DNA of 64,000 nt, from the NCBI RefSeq assembly GCF_003044445.1, contig NZ_POWX01000002.1, forward strand, positions 1 to 64,000, written 5' to 3'. Below the pieces are notes generated by a model. It was given only the letters and a program-made list of their open reading frames with translations, made no database searches and was not told the DNA's origin. Each line of letters starts with the position of its first letter. Positions within the stretch are counted from its first letter, which is position 1. The translations under genes and the position numbers were made by a program. This stretch comes from Neisseria mucosa. Lineage in GTDB: Bacteria > Pseudomonadota > Gammaproteobacteria > Burkholderiales > Neisseriaceae. Of this stretch, positions 24,075 to 32,718 are shown in pieces.

Positions 24075-25472
24075 TTAGTTTAAGGTTTTCGCTTTCTCGA
24101 CCGCTTCTTCGATACCGCCTACCATGTAGAAAGCTTGTTCAGGCAGATGGTCGTATTCACCGTTCAAGATAGCTTTAAAGCCGGCAATGGTGTCACGCAG
24201 CGATACATATTTGCCGGGAGAGCCGGTAAATACTTCGGCAACGTGGAACGGTTGCGACAGGAAGCGCTGGATCTTACGCGCACGCATTACGGTCAGTTTA
24301 TCTTCGTCTGACAATTCGTCCATACCCAGAATGGCGATAATATCGCGCAATTCTTTGTATTTTTGCAGAGTAGATTGTACGCCGCGGGCTACGTCATAGT
24401 GCTCTTGACCCAATACCATCGGATCCAGTTGGCGTGAAGTGGAATCAAGCGGGTCAACTGCAGGGTAAATACCCAAAGATGCAATATCACGACTCAATAC
24501 GACGGTAGCGTCCAAGTGGGCAAATGTTGTTGCAGGAGACGGGTCAGTCAAGTCATCCGCAGGTACATATACGGCTTGGATAGAAGTAATGGAGCCTGTT
24601 TGGGTAGAGGTAATACGCTCTTGCAGACGACCCATTTCTTCAGCCAATGTCGGTTGGTAACCTACTGCTGAAGGCATACGGCCCAACAATGCGGATACTT
24701 CTGTACCAGCCAGAGTGTAACGGTAAATGTTGTCCACGAAGAACAATACGTCGCGACCTTTGCCGCTTTCGTCTTTTTCATCGCGGAAGTATTCGGCCAT
24801 AGTCAAACCGGTCAAGGCTACACGCAGACGGTTACCTGGAGGTTCGTTCATCTGACCGTAAACCATCGCCACTTTGTCCAATACGTTGGAATCTTTCATC
24901 TCGTGATAGAAGTCGTTACCTTCACGGGTACGTTCCCCCACACCGGCGAACACGGACAGACCGCTATGTGCTTTGGCGATGTTGTTAATCAATTCCATCA
25001 TGTTTACGGTTTTGCCTACGCCGGCACCACCGAACAGACCTACTTTACCGCCTTTGGCAAACGGACACAGCAAGTCAATCACTTTAATGCCTGTTTCCAG
25101 CAGCTCGGTAGTAGCAGACAACTCATCGAATTTCGGAGCTGTCTGATGGATGGCACGGTGTTTGTCGGTATCAATCGGACCTGCTTCATCAACAGGTGTA
25201 CCCAACACATCGACAATACGTCCCAAAGTACCTTTACCTACCGGCACAGTAATCGGCGCATCTGTATTGCACACAGTCATGCCGCGTTTCAGACCGTCCG
25301 AACTACCCATTGCAATAGTACGAACCACGCCGTCACCCAGAAGCTGTTGCACTTCCAAAGTCAGGCCGTTTGCATCCAATTTCAGGGCGTCGTAAACATG
25401 CGGAATGGCATCGCGCGGAAACTCCACGTCAACTACCGCACCAATAATTTGTACGATTTTGCCTTGGCTCAT
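24075..25472 (-). CDS. atpD: ATP synthase F1 beta subunit
   Basis: A 465-residue catalytic subunit of F1. The Walker A GGAGVGKTVNMMEL lies at about residues 149-162, followed by VFAGVGERTREGND and the Walker B region VLFFVDNIYRYTLAGTE. The DELSDED motif near residue 395 contacts gamma. An in-frame DUS-like sequence encodes MGRLQERI. Length and motifs are standard. It follows atpG by 38 bases that include a half DUS. Confidence 0.97.
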   Translation of the reverse strand: MSQGKIVQIIGAVVDVEFPRDAIPHVYDALKLDANGLTLEVQQLLGDGVVRTIAMGSSDGLKRGMTVCNTDAPITVPVGKGTLGRIVDVLGTPVDEAGPIDTDKHRAIHQTAPKFDELSATTELLETGIKVIDLLCPFAKGGKVGLFGGAGVGKTVNMMELINNIAKAHSGLSVFAGVGERTREGNDFYHEMKDSNVLDKVAMVYGQMNEPPGNRLRVALTGLTMAEYFRDEKDESGKGRDVLFFVDNIYRYTLAGTEVSALLGRMPSAVGYQPTLAEEMGRLQERITSTQTGSITSIQAVYVPADDLTDPSPATTFAHLDATVVLSRDIASLGIYPAVDPLDSTSRQLDPMVLGQEHYDVARGVQSTLQKYKELRDIIAILGMDELSDEDKLTVMRARKIQRFLSQPFHVAEVFTGSPGKYVSLRDTIAGFKAILNGEYDHLPEQAFYMVGGIEEAVEKAKTLN

Positions 25473-25510
25473 TATCGTATCCTAATTTCCTGTTCAGGTT
25501 TCAGACGACA

Positions 25511-26386
25511 TTAAACTGCCGCTGCACCTGCTACAATTTCTGACAATTCCGTGGTAATCGCAGCTTGACGCGATTTGTTATATACCAAACGCAACTCTTT
25601 AATGGCATTGCCTGCATTGTCGGTGGCCGCTTTCATCGCCACCATACGCGCAGCTTGCTCTGATGCCATATTGTCACTCAATGCTTGATAAACCACAGAC
25701 TCTAAATAGCGGCGAACCAGATATTCCAACACAGCGATAGGACTTGGTTCATAACGATATTCCCAACTGAATGAAGAATAGTTATTCTCGTCTTCTATCA
25801 CATTTTCGCCGATCGGCAGCAGAACCTCCAACCGTGGTTCTTGACGCATGGTATTAACAAAACGCGAATATACCAAATGTATTTTATCTAACTCATGCTT
25901 CTCGTAACGTTGGAAGATTTCAGTCAATGGCCCAAGCAGCAATTCCATTTTTGGGGTATCCCCCAAATTAATCGCACTGGCAATAACGTTCAAACCGATG
26001 TTTTGACAAGTGGCTAAGCCTTTACTACCTAAACAGACAACATCAACTTCAATGCCTTGCTCTTGGTATTCTTGGACTTGCGCTAAAAATTTCTTCAAAA
26101 CATTCGCGTTCAAACCACCGCAAAGACCTTTATCAGAGGTGATTAAAATGAAACCCACCCGATGTGTTTCACGGTGAGGTGCCAATAATTTAATACCATG
26201 ATCTTCATGGGTTTGCGCCAAATGACTCATAACTGTCCGCACTTTTTCGGCATACGGACGCGCTAAGCGCATCCGTTCCTGAGTCTTCCGCATTTTAGAG
26301 GTTGACACCATTTGCATCGCTTTAGTGATCTTTTGGGTATTTTGAACACTACGGATTTTGGTGAGAATCTCTTTTCCGACTGCCAT
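25511..26386 (-). CDS. atpG: ATP synthase F1 gamma subunit
   Basis: A 291-residue rotor subunit. The N- and C-terminal helices that form the central coiled coil are recognisable: KEILTKIRSVQNTQKITKAMQMV at the start and ATDNAGNAIKELRLVYNKSRQA near the end. ITSDKGLCGGLNANV is a family signature. It lies between atpA and atpD as usual, with a short gap on both sides. Confidence 0.96.
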   Translation of the reverse strand: MAVGKEILTKIRSVQNTQKITKAMQMVSTSKMRKTQERMRLARPYAEKVRTVMSHLAQTHEDHGIKLLAPHRETHRVGFILITSDKGLCGGLNANVLKKFLAQVQEYQEQGIEVDVVCLGSKGLATCQNIGLNVIASAINLGDTPKMELLLGPLTEIFQRYEKHELDKIHLVYSRFVNTMRQEPRLEVLLPIGENVIEDENNYSSFSWEYRYEPSPIAVLEYLVRRYLESVVYQALSDNMASEQAARMVAMKAATDNAGNAIKELRLVYNKSRQAAITTELSEIVAGAAAV

Positions 26387-26410
26387 TTCAGACTCCTTTC
26401 ATTTCAGTTC

Positions 26411-27958
26411 TTAGGCTTGGTAAGCATAAGAAGATTTGAAAGAATTCATGGCTTCAGTCAATGTTTTTTCACTTTCATCGGACATCGCACCTGATGCGTT
26501 GATTGCTTCTAAAACACCAGGATGCTGAGTGCGTACAAAGCTCAAAAATTCCGCTTCGAAAGCCAATGCCTTGGGTACTGGTACATCTTCGTAAGAACCA
26601 TTATTGATGGCCCACAAAGTCAAAGCCATTTCGGCTGTATCCAAAGTGCTGAATTGTTTTTGTTTCATCAATTCAGTAACCACTTCACCGTGTTGCAGCT
26701 GTTTGCGTGTAGCTTCATCCAAATCTGAAGCAAATTGCGAGAAGGCTGCCAACTCACGATATTGGGCGAGTGCCAAACGGATACCGCCACCCAGTTTTTT
26801 AATTACTTTGGTTTGTGCCGCACCGCCTACACGTGATACGGAAATACCGGCATTAATCGCGGGACGGATACCAGCGTTAAACAAGTCGGTTTCCAAGAAA
26901 ATTTGACCGTCGGTAATCGAAATCACGTTTGTCGGTACGAACGCAGATACGTCACCGGCTTGCGTTTCGATAATAGGCAATGCAGTCAAAGAACCTGTTT
27001 TGCCTTTCACTTCGCCATTAGTCAGTTTTTCAACTTCGTGTTCATTTACACGGGCAGCACGTTCCAGCAAGCGGGAGTGCAGATAAAAAACGTCGCCAGG
27101 ATATGCTTCGCGACCAGGAGGACGGCGCAGCAACAGGGAAATTTGACGGTAAGCAACAGCTTGTTTGGACAAGTCATCATATACAATCAATGCGTCTTCA
27201 CCGCGGTCGCGGAAGAACTCGCCCATAGTACAACCTGCATAAGGTGCGATATATTGCAGAGCCGCAGCTTCAGAAGCGGTCGCAGCAACCACAATCGTGT
27301 GCTCCATTGCACCATGCTCTTCCAATTTGCGTACTACGTTAGCAATGGAAGATGCTTTTTGACCGATTGCAACATAAATACAAATAACGCCCGTACCTTT
27401 TTGGTTAACAATAGCATCCAATGCTACGGCTGTTTTACCTGTTTGACGGTCACCAATAATCAGCTCACGTTGACCGCGACCAATCGGAACCATTGAGTCA
27501 ATAGCCTTCAAACCGGTTTGCATCGGTTGGTCAACTGATTTACGAGCAATCACACCTGGTGCAATTTTTTCGATAGGTGCAGTAGAAGATGTATTGATCG
27601 GACCTTTGCCATCAATCGGGCGACCCAGCGCATCTACAACGCGACCAACCAATTCACGACCGACAGGTACTTCCAAAATACGACCGGTACAAGTAACTGT
27701 GTCGCCTTCTTTAATATGTTCGTATTCACCCAACACTACGGCGCCGACGGAGTCACGCTCCAAGTTCATCGCCAAACCGAAAGTGTTACCCGGGAATTCG
27801 ATCATCTCACCTTGCATTGCGTCTGACAAGCCATGAATACGAACAATACCGTCTGTTACAGAAATAACGGTACCACGGGTACGCACTTCTGTATTTCCAG
27901 ACAGATTTTCAATTTTAGCTTTAATCAAATCGCTAATTTCAGCAGGATTAAGCTGCAT
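26411..27958 (-). CDS. atpA: ATP synthase F1 alpha subunit
   Basis: A 515-residue non-catalytic nucleotide-binding subunit of F1. Walker A is GDRQTGKTAVALDAI (about residues 170-184). The C-terminal part has PAINAGISVSRVGGAAQ, the family signature. Length equals the common 513-515 residues. Spacing of 10 bases from atpH shows tight operon organisation. Confidence 0.97.
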   Translation of the reverse strand: MQLNPAEISDLIKAKIENLSGNTEVRTRGTVISVTDGIVRIHGLSDAMQGEMIEFPGNTFGLAMNLERDSVGAVVLGEYEHIKEGDTVTCTGRILEVPVGRELVGRVVDALGRPIDGKGPINTSSTAPIEKIAPGVIARKSVDQPMQTGLKAIDSMVPIGRGQRELIIGDRQTGKTAVALDAIVNQKGTGVICIYVAIGQKASSIANVVRKLEEHGAMEHTIVVAATASEAAALQYIAPYAGCTMGEFFRDRGEDALIVYDDLSKQAVAYRQISLLLRRPPGREAYPGDVFYLHSRLLERAARVNEHEVEKLTNGEVKGKTGSLTALPIIETQAGDVSAFVPTNVISITDGQIFLETDLFNAGIRPAINAGISVSRVGGAAQTKVIKKLGGGIRLALAQYRELAAFSQFASDLDEATRKQLQHGEVVTELMKQKQFSTLDTAEMALTLWAINNGSYEDVPVPKALAFEAEFLSFVRTQHPGVLEAINASGAMSDESEKTLTEAMNSFKSSYAYQA

Positions 27959-27968
27959 GAAAACTCTC

Positions 27969-28502
27969 CTAATTTGTCATAGTCGCATACAGGGCATTCA
28001 ATTTACCCTGCACCGACAAATCCAAGACCTGGTCACCCACTTCAACTTTGACACCGCCAATTAATTCAGGCGCAACTTCAGTTGTAATTTGCAACTTACT
28101 GTCAAAGCGTTTTTTCAATATTTCAGCCAACTCAGCCAGTTGATCTTCAGTCAATGGATAAGCACTATAAATTACAGCGGACTTAGTATGATTGAATGAC
28201 AAGGTTAAAGCTTGATATTGAGCATAGACTTCAGGCAATACAGGCAAACGTTTTTGCTCTGCCAAAACAGTAATGAAATTTTTCAATTCATCACTTTTTA
28301 ACTCAACGAGTTCGGCAAGTACATTCACCTTTTCAGAAGTATTTGTTTCAGGTCGCTCAATCAAAGAAATGACTTTCTCATTTTGAACAACCGCGGCTAA
28401 TTCTTCCAGTCCGCCCAACCAAGACTCAATTTGGTTTTTTTCCTGCGCCAGATTGAATAATGCTTTCGCATAAGGTCTGGCAATCGTTGCGAACTCAGCC
28501 AT
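27969..28502 (-). CDS. atpH: ATP synthase F1 delta subunit
   Basis: A 177-residue peripheral stalk protein joining F1 to the b subunits. It begins MAEFATIARPYAKALFNLAQE, the usual delta N terminus, and ends with the signature ELIGGVKVEVGDQVLDLSVQGKL-type segment. Four bases separate it from atpF upstream. Confidence 0.95.
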   Translation of the reverse strand: MAEFATIARPYAKALFNLAQEKNQIESWLGGLEELAAVVQNEKVISLIERPETNTSEKVNVLAELVELKSDELKNFITVLAEQKRLPVLPEVYAQYQALTLSFNHTKSAVIYSAYPLTEDQLAELAEILKKRFDSKLQITTEVAPELIGGVKVEVGDQVLDLSVQGKLNALYATMTN

Positions 28503-28506
28503 AAGA

Positions 28507-28977
28507 TTACAGCTCCTGTTTTAAAGCACTGAGCAACTGCGCATGTTTGGAAGTATCCACTTCACTGCGCAAAATAGACTCGGCACCTTTAACCGCCAAC
28601 GCAGCAACTTGTTCACGCAAAACTTCGCGTGCACGATTCATTTCTTGCTGCGCATCGGCTTTAGCTTGTGCTGTAATCCGCACCGCCTCGACAGAAGCTT
28701 GTTCTTTCGCTTCTTCTACGATTTTGGCGGCACGTTTTTCGGCGTTAGCTACCATTTCGGAAACTTGGTTACGCCCTTCAGCCAAGAGTTCTGCAACTTT
28801 CTTCTCTGCCTGTTCAAAATCGCTCTTACCGCGCTCGGCTGCAGCCAAGCCTTCGGCAATTTTTGCGGCACGCTCATCCAGTGCTTTTGCGATTGGCGGC
28901 CACACAAATTTCATGGTAAACCAAACCAAACCGAAAAAGACGATGATTTGAGCGAATAAGGTTGCATTAATATTCAC
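28507..28977 (-). CDS. atpF: ATP synthase Fo subunit b
   Basis: A 156-residue peripheral stalk protein. It has one N-terminal membrane helix (NATLFAQIIVFFGLVWFTMKFVWPPI) and a long charged helix (residues 30-140) forming the dimeric stator, with alanine- and glutamate-rich repeats. Length equals E. coli subunit b. It sits between atpE and atpH. Confidence 0.96.
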   Translation of the reverse strand: MNINATLFAQIIVFFGLVWFTMKFVWPPIAKALDERAAKIAEGLAAAERGKSDFEQAEKKVAELLAEGRNQVSEMVANAEKRAAKIVEEAKEQASVEAVRITAQAKADAQQEMNRAREVLREQVAALAVKGAESILRSEVDTSKHAQLLSALKQEL

Positions 28978-29048
28978 GTTAGTTAACCTTCGTACTAGTG
29001 TTAATCAAACAGACCAAAGTCTGTACCTAGACGGATCACACCGTTTGA

Positions 29049-29285
29049 TTATGCACCTGCAAACGGGTTAACGAAGGCGAACAACAGCGCGATAGCCACA
29101 CCGATCAGGAATGCAGCATCAATCAGGCCAGCAATCAGGAACAATTTAGTTTGCAGTGGACCAATCAATTCAGGCTGGCGCGCAGAAGATTCCAAATACT
29201 TAGAACCTACCATTGCGATACCGATGGAGGCACCCAATGCACCCAATGCAACAATCAAACCACATGCAATAGCAATCAAACCCAT
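29049..29285 (-). CDS. atpE: ATP synthase Fo subunit c
   Basis: A 78-residue hairpin of two membrane helices that forms the rotor ring. The start MGLIAIACG was chosen because it is the standard length and is preceded by AAGGAG; the frame extends to 29321. The first helix is glycine-rich (GALGASIGIAMVGS), the polar loop is ARQPEL, and the second helix has the proton-carrying Asp56 in AGLIDAAFLIGVAI. An aspartate followed by alanine, without the Na+-ligand set, indicates proton coupling. Confidence 0.96.
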   Translation of the reverse strand: MGLIAIACGLIVALGALGASIGIAMVGSKYLESSARQPELIGPLQTKLFLIAGLIDAAFLIGVAIALLFAFVNPFAGA

Positions 29286-29346
29286 TTTAAACTCCTTAAG
29301 AAAACAAAGGTTAAACCACAAATAAAGATAAAACTACCTAGAAAAT

Positions 29347-30213
29347 TTAGTGGGCATCATGAGCTTGTCCAATATAGACAAACGCCAAGGCCATAAAGAT
29401 AAATGCCTGCAGGGTAATCACCAAAATATGGAAAATCGCCCATGCCAATCCGGCAAGAATGTGAAAACCAAACAGAATCGGATCCAGCACTTCAACGCTT
29501 CCAGATGTCGCCCAAGCACCACCCAGCAAAGCAATCAAAAGGAATACAAGTTCACCAGCATACATATTACCGAACAACCGCATACCGTGAGAAACTGTTT
29601 TAGAGAGGAATTCGACCAGATTCAAAAGAAAGTTGGCAGGAGCAAGTTTGGCGCCGAACGGAGCACTGAACAACTCATGAATCCAACCACGAACACCTTT
29701 GATTTTGATATTGTAATAAATACAAATTAATAAGACTCCAATAGCTAACGCCAACGTAGTATTCAAATCCGCGGTCGGCACAATACGTAACAATGCATGA
29801 TGGTTACCGGTAGCGTTTTGCCACAACCAGGGCAACAAATCCACCGGCAGCATATCCATAGCATTCATTAGGAAAATCCATACAAACAGCGTCAAACCTA
29901 ATGGAGCAATGGCTTTTCGAGATTGTTCATTGTGAATAATACTTTTGCACATATTATCCACAAACTCGAACAAAATCTCTACGGCAGCCTGAAAACGTCC
30001 CGGCACGCCAGCCGTCGCCTTCTTAGCGCCACGCCAAAGCAGGAAGCTTCCTAATACACCTAACAAAACAGCAAAGAAAATCGCATCAAGATTGATAAAC
30101 GAAAAATCGGCAATATTTTTCAGGCCTTGGCCTTGGGCAACATCCGACAGACTGGTCAAGCTTTGTAAATGGTGCTTGATGTAGTCGGCAGCGGTCATTG
30201 TTTCACCTGCCAT
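29347..30213 (-). CDS. atpB: ATP synthase Fo subunit a
   Basis: A 288-residue polytopic membrane protein providing the proton half-channels. The essential arginine lies in HGMRLFGNMYAGELVFLLIALL, and LAWAIFHILVITLQAFIFMAL makes the last helices. FVWIFLMNAMDMLPVDLLP is typical of the beta/gamma-proteobacterial subunit. Its start overlaps the end of atpI by 11 bases, so the two are translationally coupled. Confidence 0.96.
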   Translation of the reverse strand: MAGETMTAADYIKHHLQSLTSLSDVAQGQGLKNIADFSFINLDAIFFAVLLGVLGSFLLWRGAKKATAGVPGRFQAAVEILFEFVDNMCKSIIHNEQSRKAIAPLGLTLFVWIFLMNAMDMLPVDLLPWLWQNATGNHHALLRIVPTADLNTTLALAIGVLLICIYYNIKIKGVRGWIHELFSAPFGAKLAPANFLLNLVEFLSKTVSHGMRLFGNMYAGELVFLLIALLGGAWATSGSVEVLDPILFGFHILAGLAWAIFHILVITLQAFIFMALAFVYIGQAHDAH

Positions 30214-30556
30214 AATGCTTCACTCTCAACAATACTAAAAAAACCAAATGACTGACACCGAGCAATCCGAACAAGAACGGAAAGAATATTAAAGACTGAT
30301 GCCAAACCATGAATACGGCAAACATCATCACCAGCGACAGCACTACTTTTAAAACTTCCCCAATAATGAACGCTTTACCATGATACAAAGGGTTGCGCTT
30401 GGAAAGTTTTAAAAGTAAAACTGCAATAGAAGACGGGACTAAATAACAAACTCCACCTACGACAGAAGACCAAAATCCATTTACACCTGCAAAAACAGCA
30501 CTTAATACAGAAATAATTAATAAAACAACAACTTGATAAACTAAAATCTGATTCAT
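30203..30556 (-). CDS. atpI: ATP synthase assembly protein I
   Basis: A 117-residue membrane protein with four hydrophobic segments, first gene of the operon. AtpI is not part of the finished enzyme; it helps c-ring assembly. The central GVCYLVPSSIAVLLLKLSKRNPLYHGKAF-type region and LKVVLSLVMMFAVF match the short proteobacterial AtpI. Position directly ahead of atpB supports the call more than sequence, which is poorly conserved in the family. Confidence 0.88.
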   Translation of the reverse strand: MNQILVYQVVVLLIISVLSAVFAGVNGFWSSVVGGVCYLVPSSIAVLLLKLSKRNPLYHGKAFIIGEVLKVVLSLVMMFAVFMVWHQSLIFFPFLFGLLGVSHLVFLVLLRVKHYGR

Positions 30557-30600
30557 GAAAATTTAGAAGCTATAACGAAATGGCCAAGCAGCGATACTAC

Positions 30601-30629
30601 AATATAATGAAGAAGCCTATACACGTCAA
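30601..30629 (-). promoter_or_regulatory. Sigma-70 promoter of the atp operon
   Basis: On the minus strand TTGACG, a 17-bp spacer and TATATT lie about 45-75 bases ahead of atpI. This is the best consensus promoter found in the window and suits a strongly expressed operon. Confidence 0.75.
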
Positions 30630-30753
30630 GGGATAGTTAATCTTTGTGAAATAATAACTCCTACAACATTCCTAACTTATACGCTACAATTTTCAATCAT
30701 ATCACAAATTACATTAAATTACAGCCATTGCCCAGTAATTTTATTTCAATAAA

Positions 30754-30795
30754 AAAGTCATCTGAAAACTGGAGAATAAGTTTTCAGATGACCTT
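30754..30795 (-). terminator. Variant DUS-pair terminator after parB
   Basis: Inverted arms with AGTCATCTGAAAACT / AGTTTTCAGATGACC, that is GTCATCTGAA instead of GTCGTCTGAA on both sides. The compensating change in both arms preserves the stem. Confidence 0.75.
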
Positions 30796-30822
30796 AATTC
30801 TAAATTTTCTGCACAACCTAAT

Positions 30823-31680
30823 TTACATCTGATAATCAATGCCCAACTGTTTCAGCAGATACTCAAATGTTTCCGGCGTATCGAAGTGGAGAACGATTTT
30901 GCCTTTTTTGTTATTGGTGGTTTTGACTTCCGCGTTAACGCCCAGTCTTTCGGTCAACACGTCATTCAGACGACGTATATCGGGGCTGATGGTTTTTTTG
31001 ATTTCCTGTTTTGCCTGATGGGCGACTTGACTGCGGCGTTCGACTTCGCGTACCGACCAACCGTTTTTCACCGCTTTTTGCGCCAATTCGAGCTGCTCGA
31101 CCACAGGCAGAGTCAGCAGGGCGCGGGCATGTCCCATCTCAAGATGGCGATGGTAGAGCATATCTTGAACAGGCTCGGGCAGGCTTAACAGGCGCAGGCT
31201 GTTGGAAATCGCGCTGCGGCTTTTGCCGACTGCCTTGGCGATGGTTTCGTGAGTCAGCCCGAACTCGTCGGCAAGGCGTTTCAAACCTTGCGCTTCTTCA
31301 ATCGGGTTTAAGTTTTCGCGTTGCAGGTTTTCAATCAAACCCATTGCCAGCGCAGTTTCGTCGCTGATGGTTTTGATGACGACCGGAATCTCGGTCAGTC
31401 CGGCGAGCTGGGATGCGCGCCAGCGGCGTTCGCCGGCGATCAGTTCGTATTGAGAAAGGCCGTGTTCGCGCACGATGACCGGCTGGATAACGCCTTGCGC
31501 TTTAATCGAATCCGCCAGCTCCTGCAAGGCTTCGTCGTCCATCTGAACCCGCGCCTGATAGCGGCCGGGCTGGATGTCGTTGATGGCGACGGTAGTCAGG
31601 CGGTCGCTACTGCTGTTGTCCACGCCGTTGGAAATCAGGGAATCTAAACCGCGGCCCAAACCGCCTTTTGCTTTTGCCAT
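30823..31680 (-). CDS. parB: Chromosome partitioning protein ParB
   Basis: A 285-residue CTP-dependent DNA-binding clamp that loads at parS and spreads. The N-terminal GRGLDSLISN segment (for ParA contact) is followed by GRYQARVQMDDEALQELADSI, the CTPase motif AGERRWRASQLAG, MGLIENLQRENLNPIEEAQG, and a helix-turn-helix TIAKAVGKSRSAISNSLRLLSLP. The C-terminal dimerisation domain ends IDYQM. It precedes the atp operon on the same strand, as in many bacteria, but no parA adjoins it in this window. Confidence 0.95.
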   Translation of the reverse strand: MAKAKGGLGRGLDSLISNGVDNSSSDRLTTVAINDIQPGRYQARVQMDDEALQELADSIKAQGVIQPVIVREHGLSQYELIAGERRWRASQLAGLTEIPVVIKTISDETALAMGLIENLQRENLNPIEEAQGLKRLADEFGLTHETIAKAVGKSRSAISNSLRLLSLPEPVQDMLYHRHLEMGHARALLTLPVVEQLELAQKAVKNGWSVREVERRSQVAHQAKQEIKKTISPDIRRLNDVLTERLGVNAEVKTTNNKKGKIVLHFDTPETFEYLLKQLGIDYQM

Positions 31681-31834
31681 ATTGAATCCTTTTCAGACGA
31701 CCTTCCATAAAGCGCGTATTCTAGCGGATATTCGCAGCTGGCGACAATTCATATCACATCGTCTGTATTTATCAGACCGTATATTTTCAGCTAAAATCCA
31801 GCCTTCTATTTTTTATCGAACCACTCGTCAGTCA

Positions 31835-32404
31835 ATGCTTTATTCTTTTCTTATCGATATGTGGGATATTTTGCATCTGCGCTATAAGAATCCTGCTGAT
31901 TATTTCTATACACTGCCCGTTATTTTGGCGATTTTGCTGCTGTTGGGCATGATCAATGCGGCAGATATGTCGCTCTTGCTCGGCGTCAGCACTGCCGCTG
32001 TCATCTTTGCCGTGTTGGTTACCGTCATAAGGTGGCTGATTTTGAGCCGTGTGATGCGTTATGTTTTGAGTAGAAACGGCGCGCCGCGCCTGCCTTTATG
32101 GGGATTCATCTTGGCATCGGAGGCTTTGATGATTCCTACTCTGTTGGTATTTTATATGCCGGAAAATGCACCGCTTCTGATGGTTTGGAAGACCTGGGCA
32201 TTTTGGGCGCAGGCTGTCGGCTTGATGAGAATAGGACAGGTCAAAGTTTGGGCAGTACTTAAAGGCTATTTTTTATCCTTCTGCTGGTTTGTCGTAATCT
32301 CAGGAATTTTACTGAATCTGTTTACGCTGGCGGGCTGGTTGGATAAGGCAACTCTGATGCAGAATTTTGAGGCATTAATAACCTCCATGGAGCAAGCAAG
32401 ATAA
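31835..32404 (+). CDS. Multi-pass membrane protein of unknown function
   Basis: A 189-residue protein with about five or six hydrophobic segments (residues about 27-42, 46-72, 87-106, 112-132, 142-166). The N-terminal MLYSFLIDMWDILHLRYKNP resembles the short amphipathic leader of Yip1-like membrane proteins, but I cannot assign a family firmly. The start chosen gives this leader; the open frame extends back to 31574 over the parB promoter region and was not used. It is divergent from parB, and its 3' side runs straight into the insertion-sequence graveyard. Confidence 0.7.
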   Translation: MLYSFLIDMWDILHLRYKNPADYFYTLPVILAILLLLGMINAADMSLLLGVSTAAVIFAVLVTVIRWLILSRVMRYVLSRNGAPRLPLWGFILASEALMIPTLLVFYMPENAPLLMVWKTWAFWAQAVGLMRIGQVKVWAVLKGYFLSFCWFVVISGILLNLFTLAGWLDKATLMQNFEALITSMEQAR

Positions 32405-32480
32405 AGAAAGTGTCATCTGACCCAAAACTGCACCCCAAAAGTTGGACACATCCCCTCCAACTACCAAGGTGCAGTTTTTT

Positions 32481-32718
32481 ATGACCAAATATACATTACA
32501 CTTCAAATACTAGGTTACACCCCCACTACCTGCACATCCGCAGCCAACAGCGTAGCGCAAACCACTACGACATCTCACGAACCCACCTGCTGCGTTGGGT
32601 AACAGCCTATCAGGAAGGCGGCATCGGCGCACTCGAACACCTCTAATCCAAAATCATGCCCCGCCATCGCAAAAACCCCTTCATCACAGACAAGCCCGAC
32701 TACGAAAAACACAGACCG
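32481..32718 (+). pseudogene. IS3 orfA remnant, 5' part
   Basis: Begins MTKYTLHFKY and hits a TAG immediately. The downstream codons still match the intact orfA (HYLHIRSQQR, ISRTHLLRW, YQEGGIGALEH), but in shifted frames and with a second stop near 32644. The copy ends where the IS5-like element begins. Confidence 0.8.
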
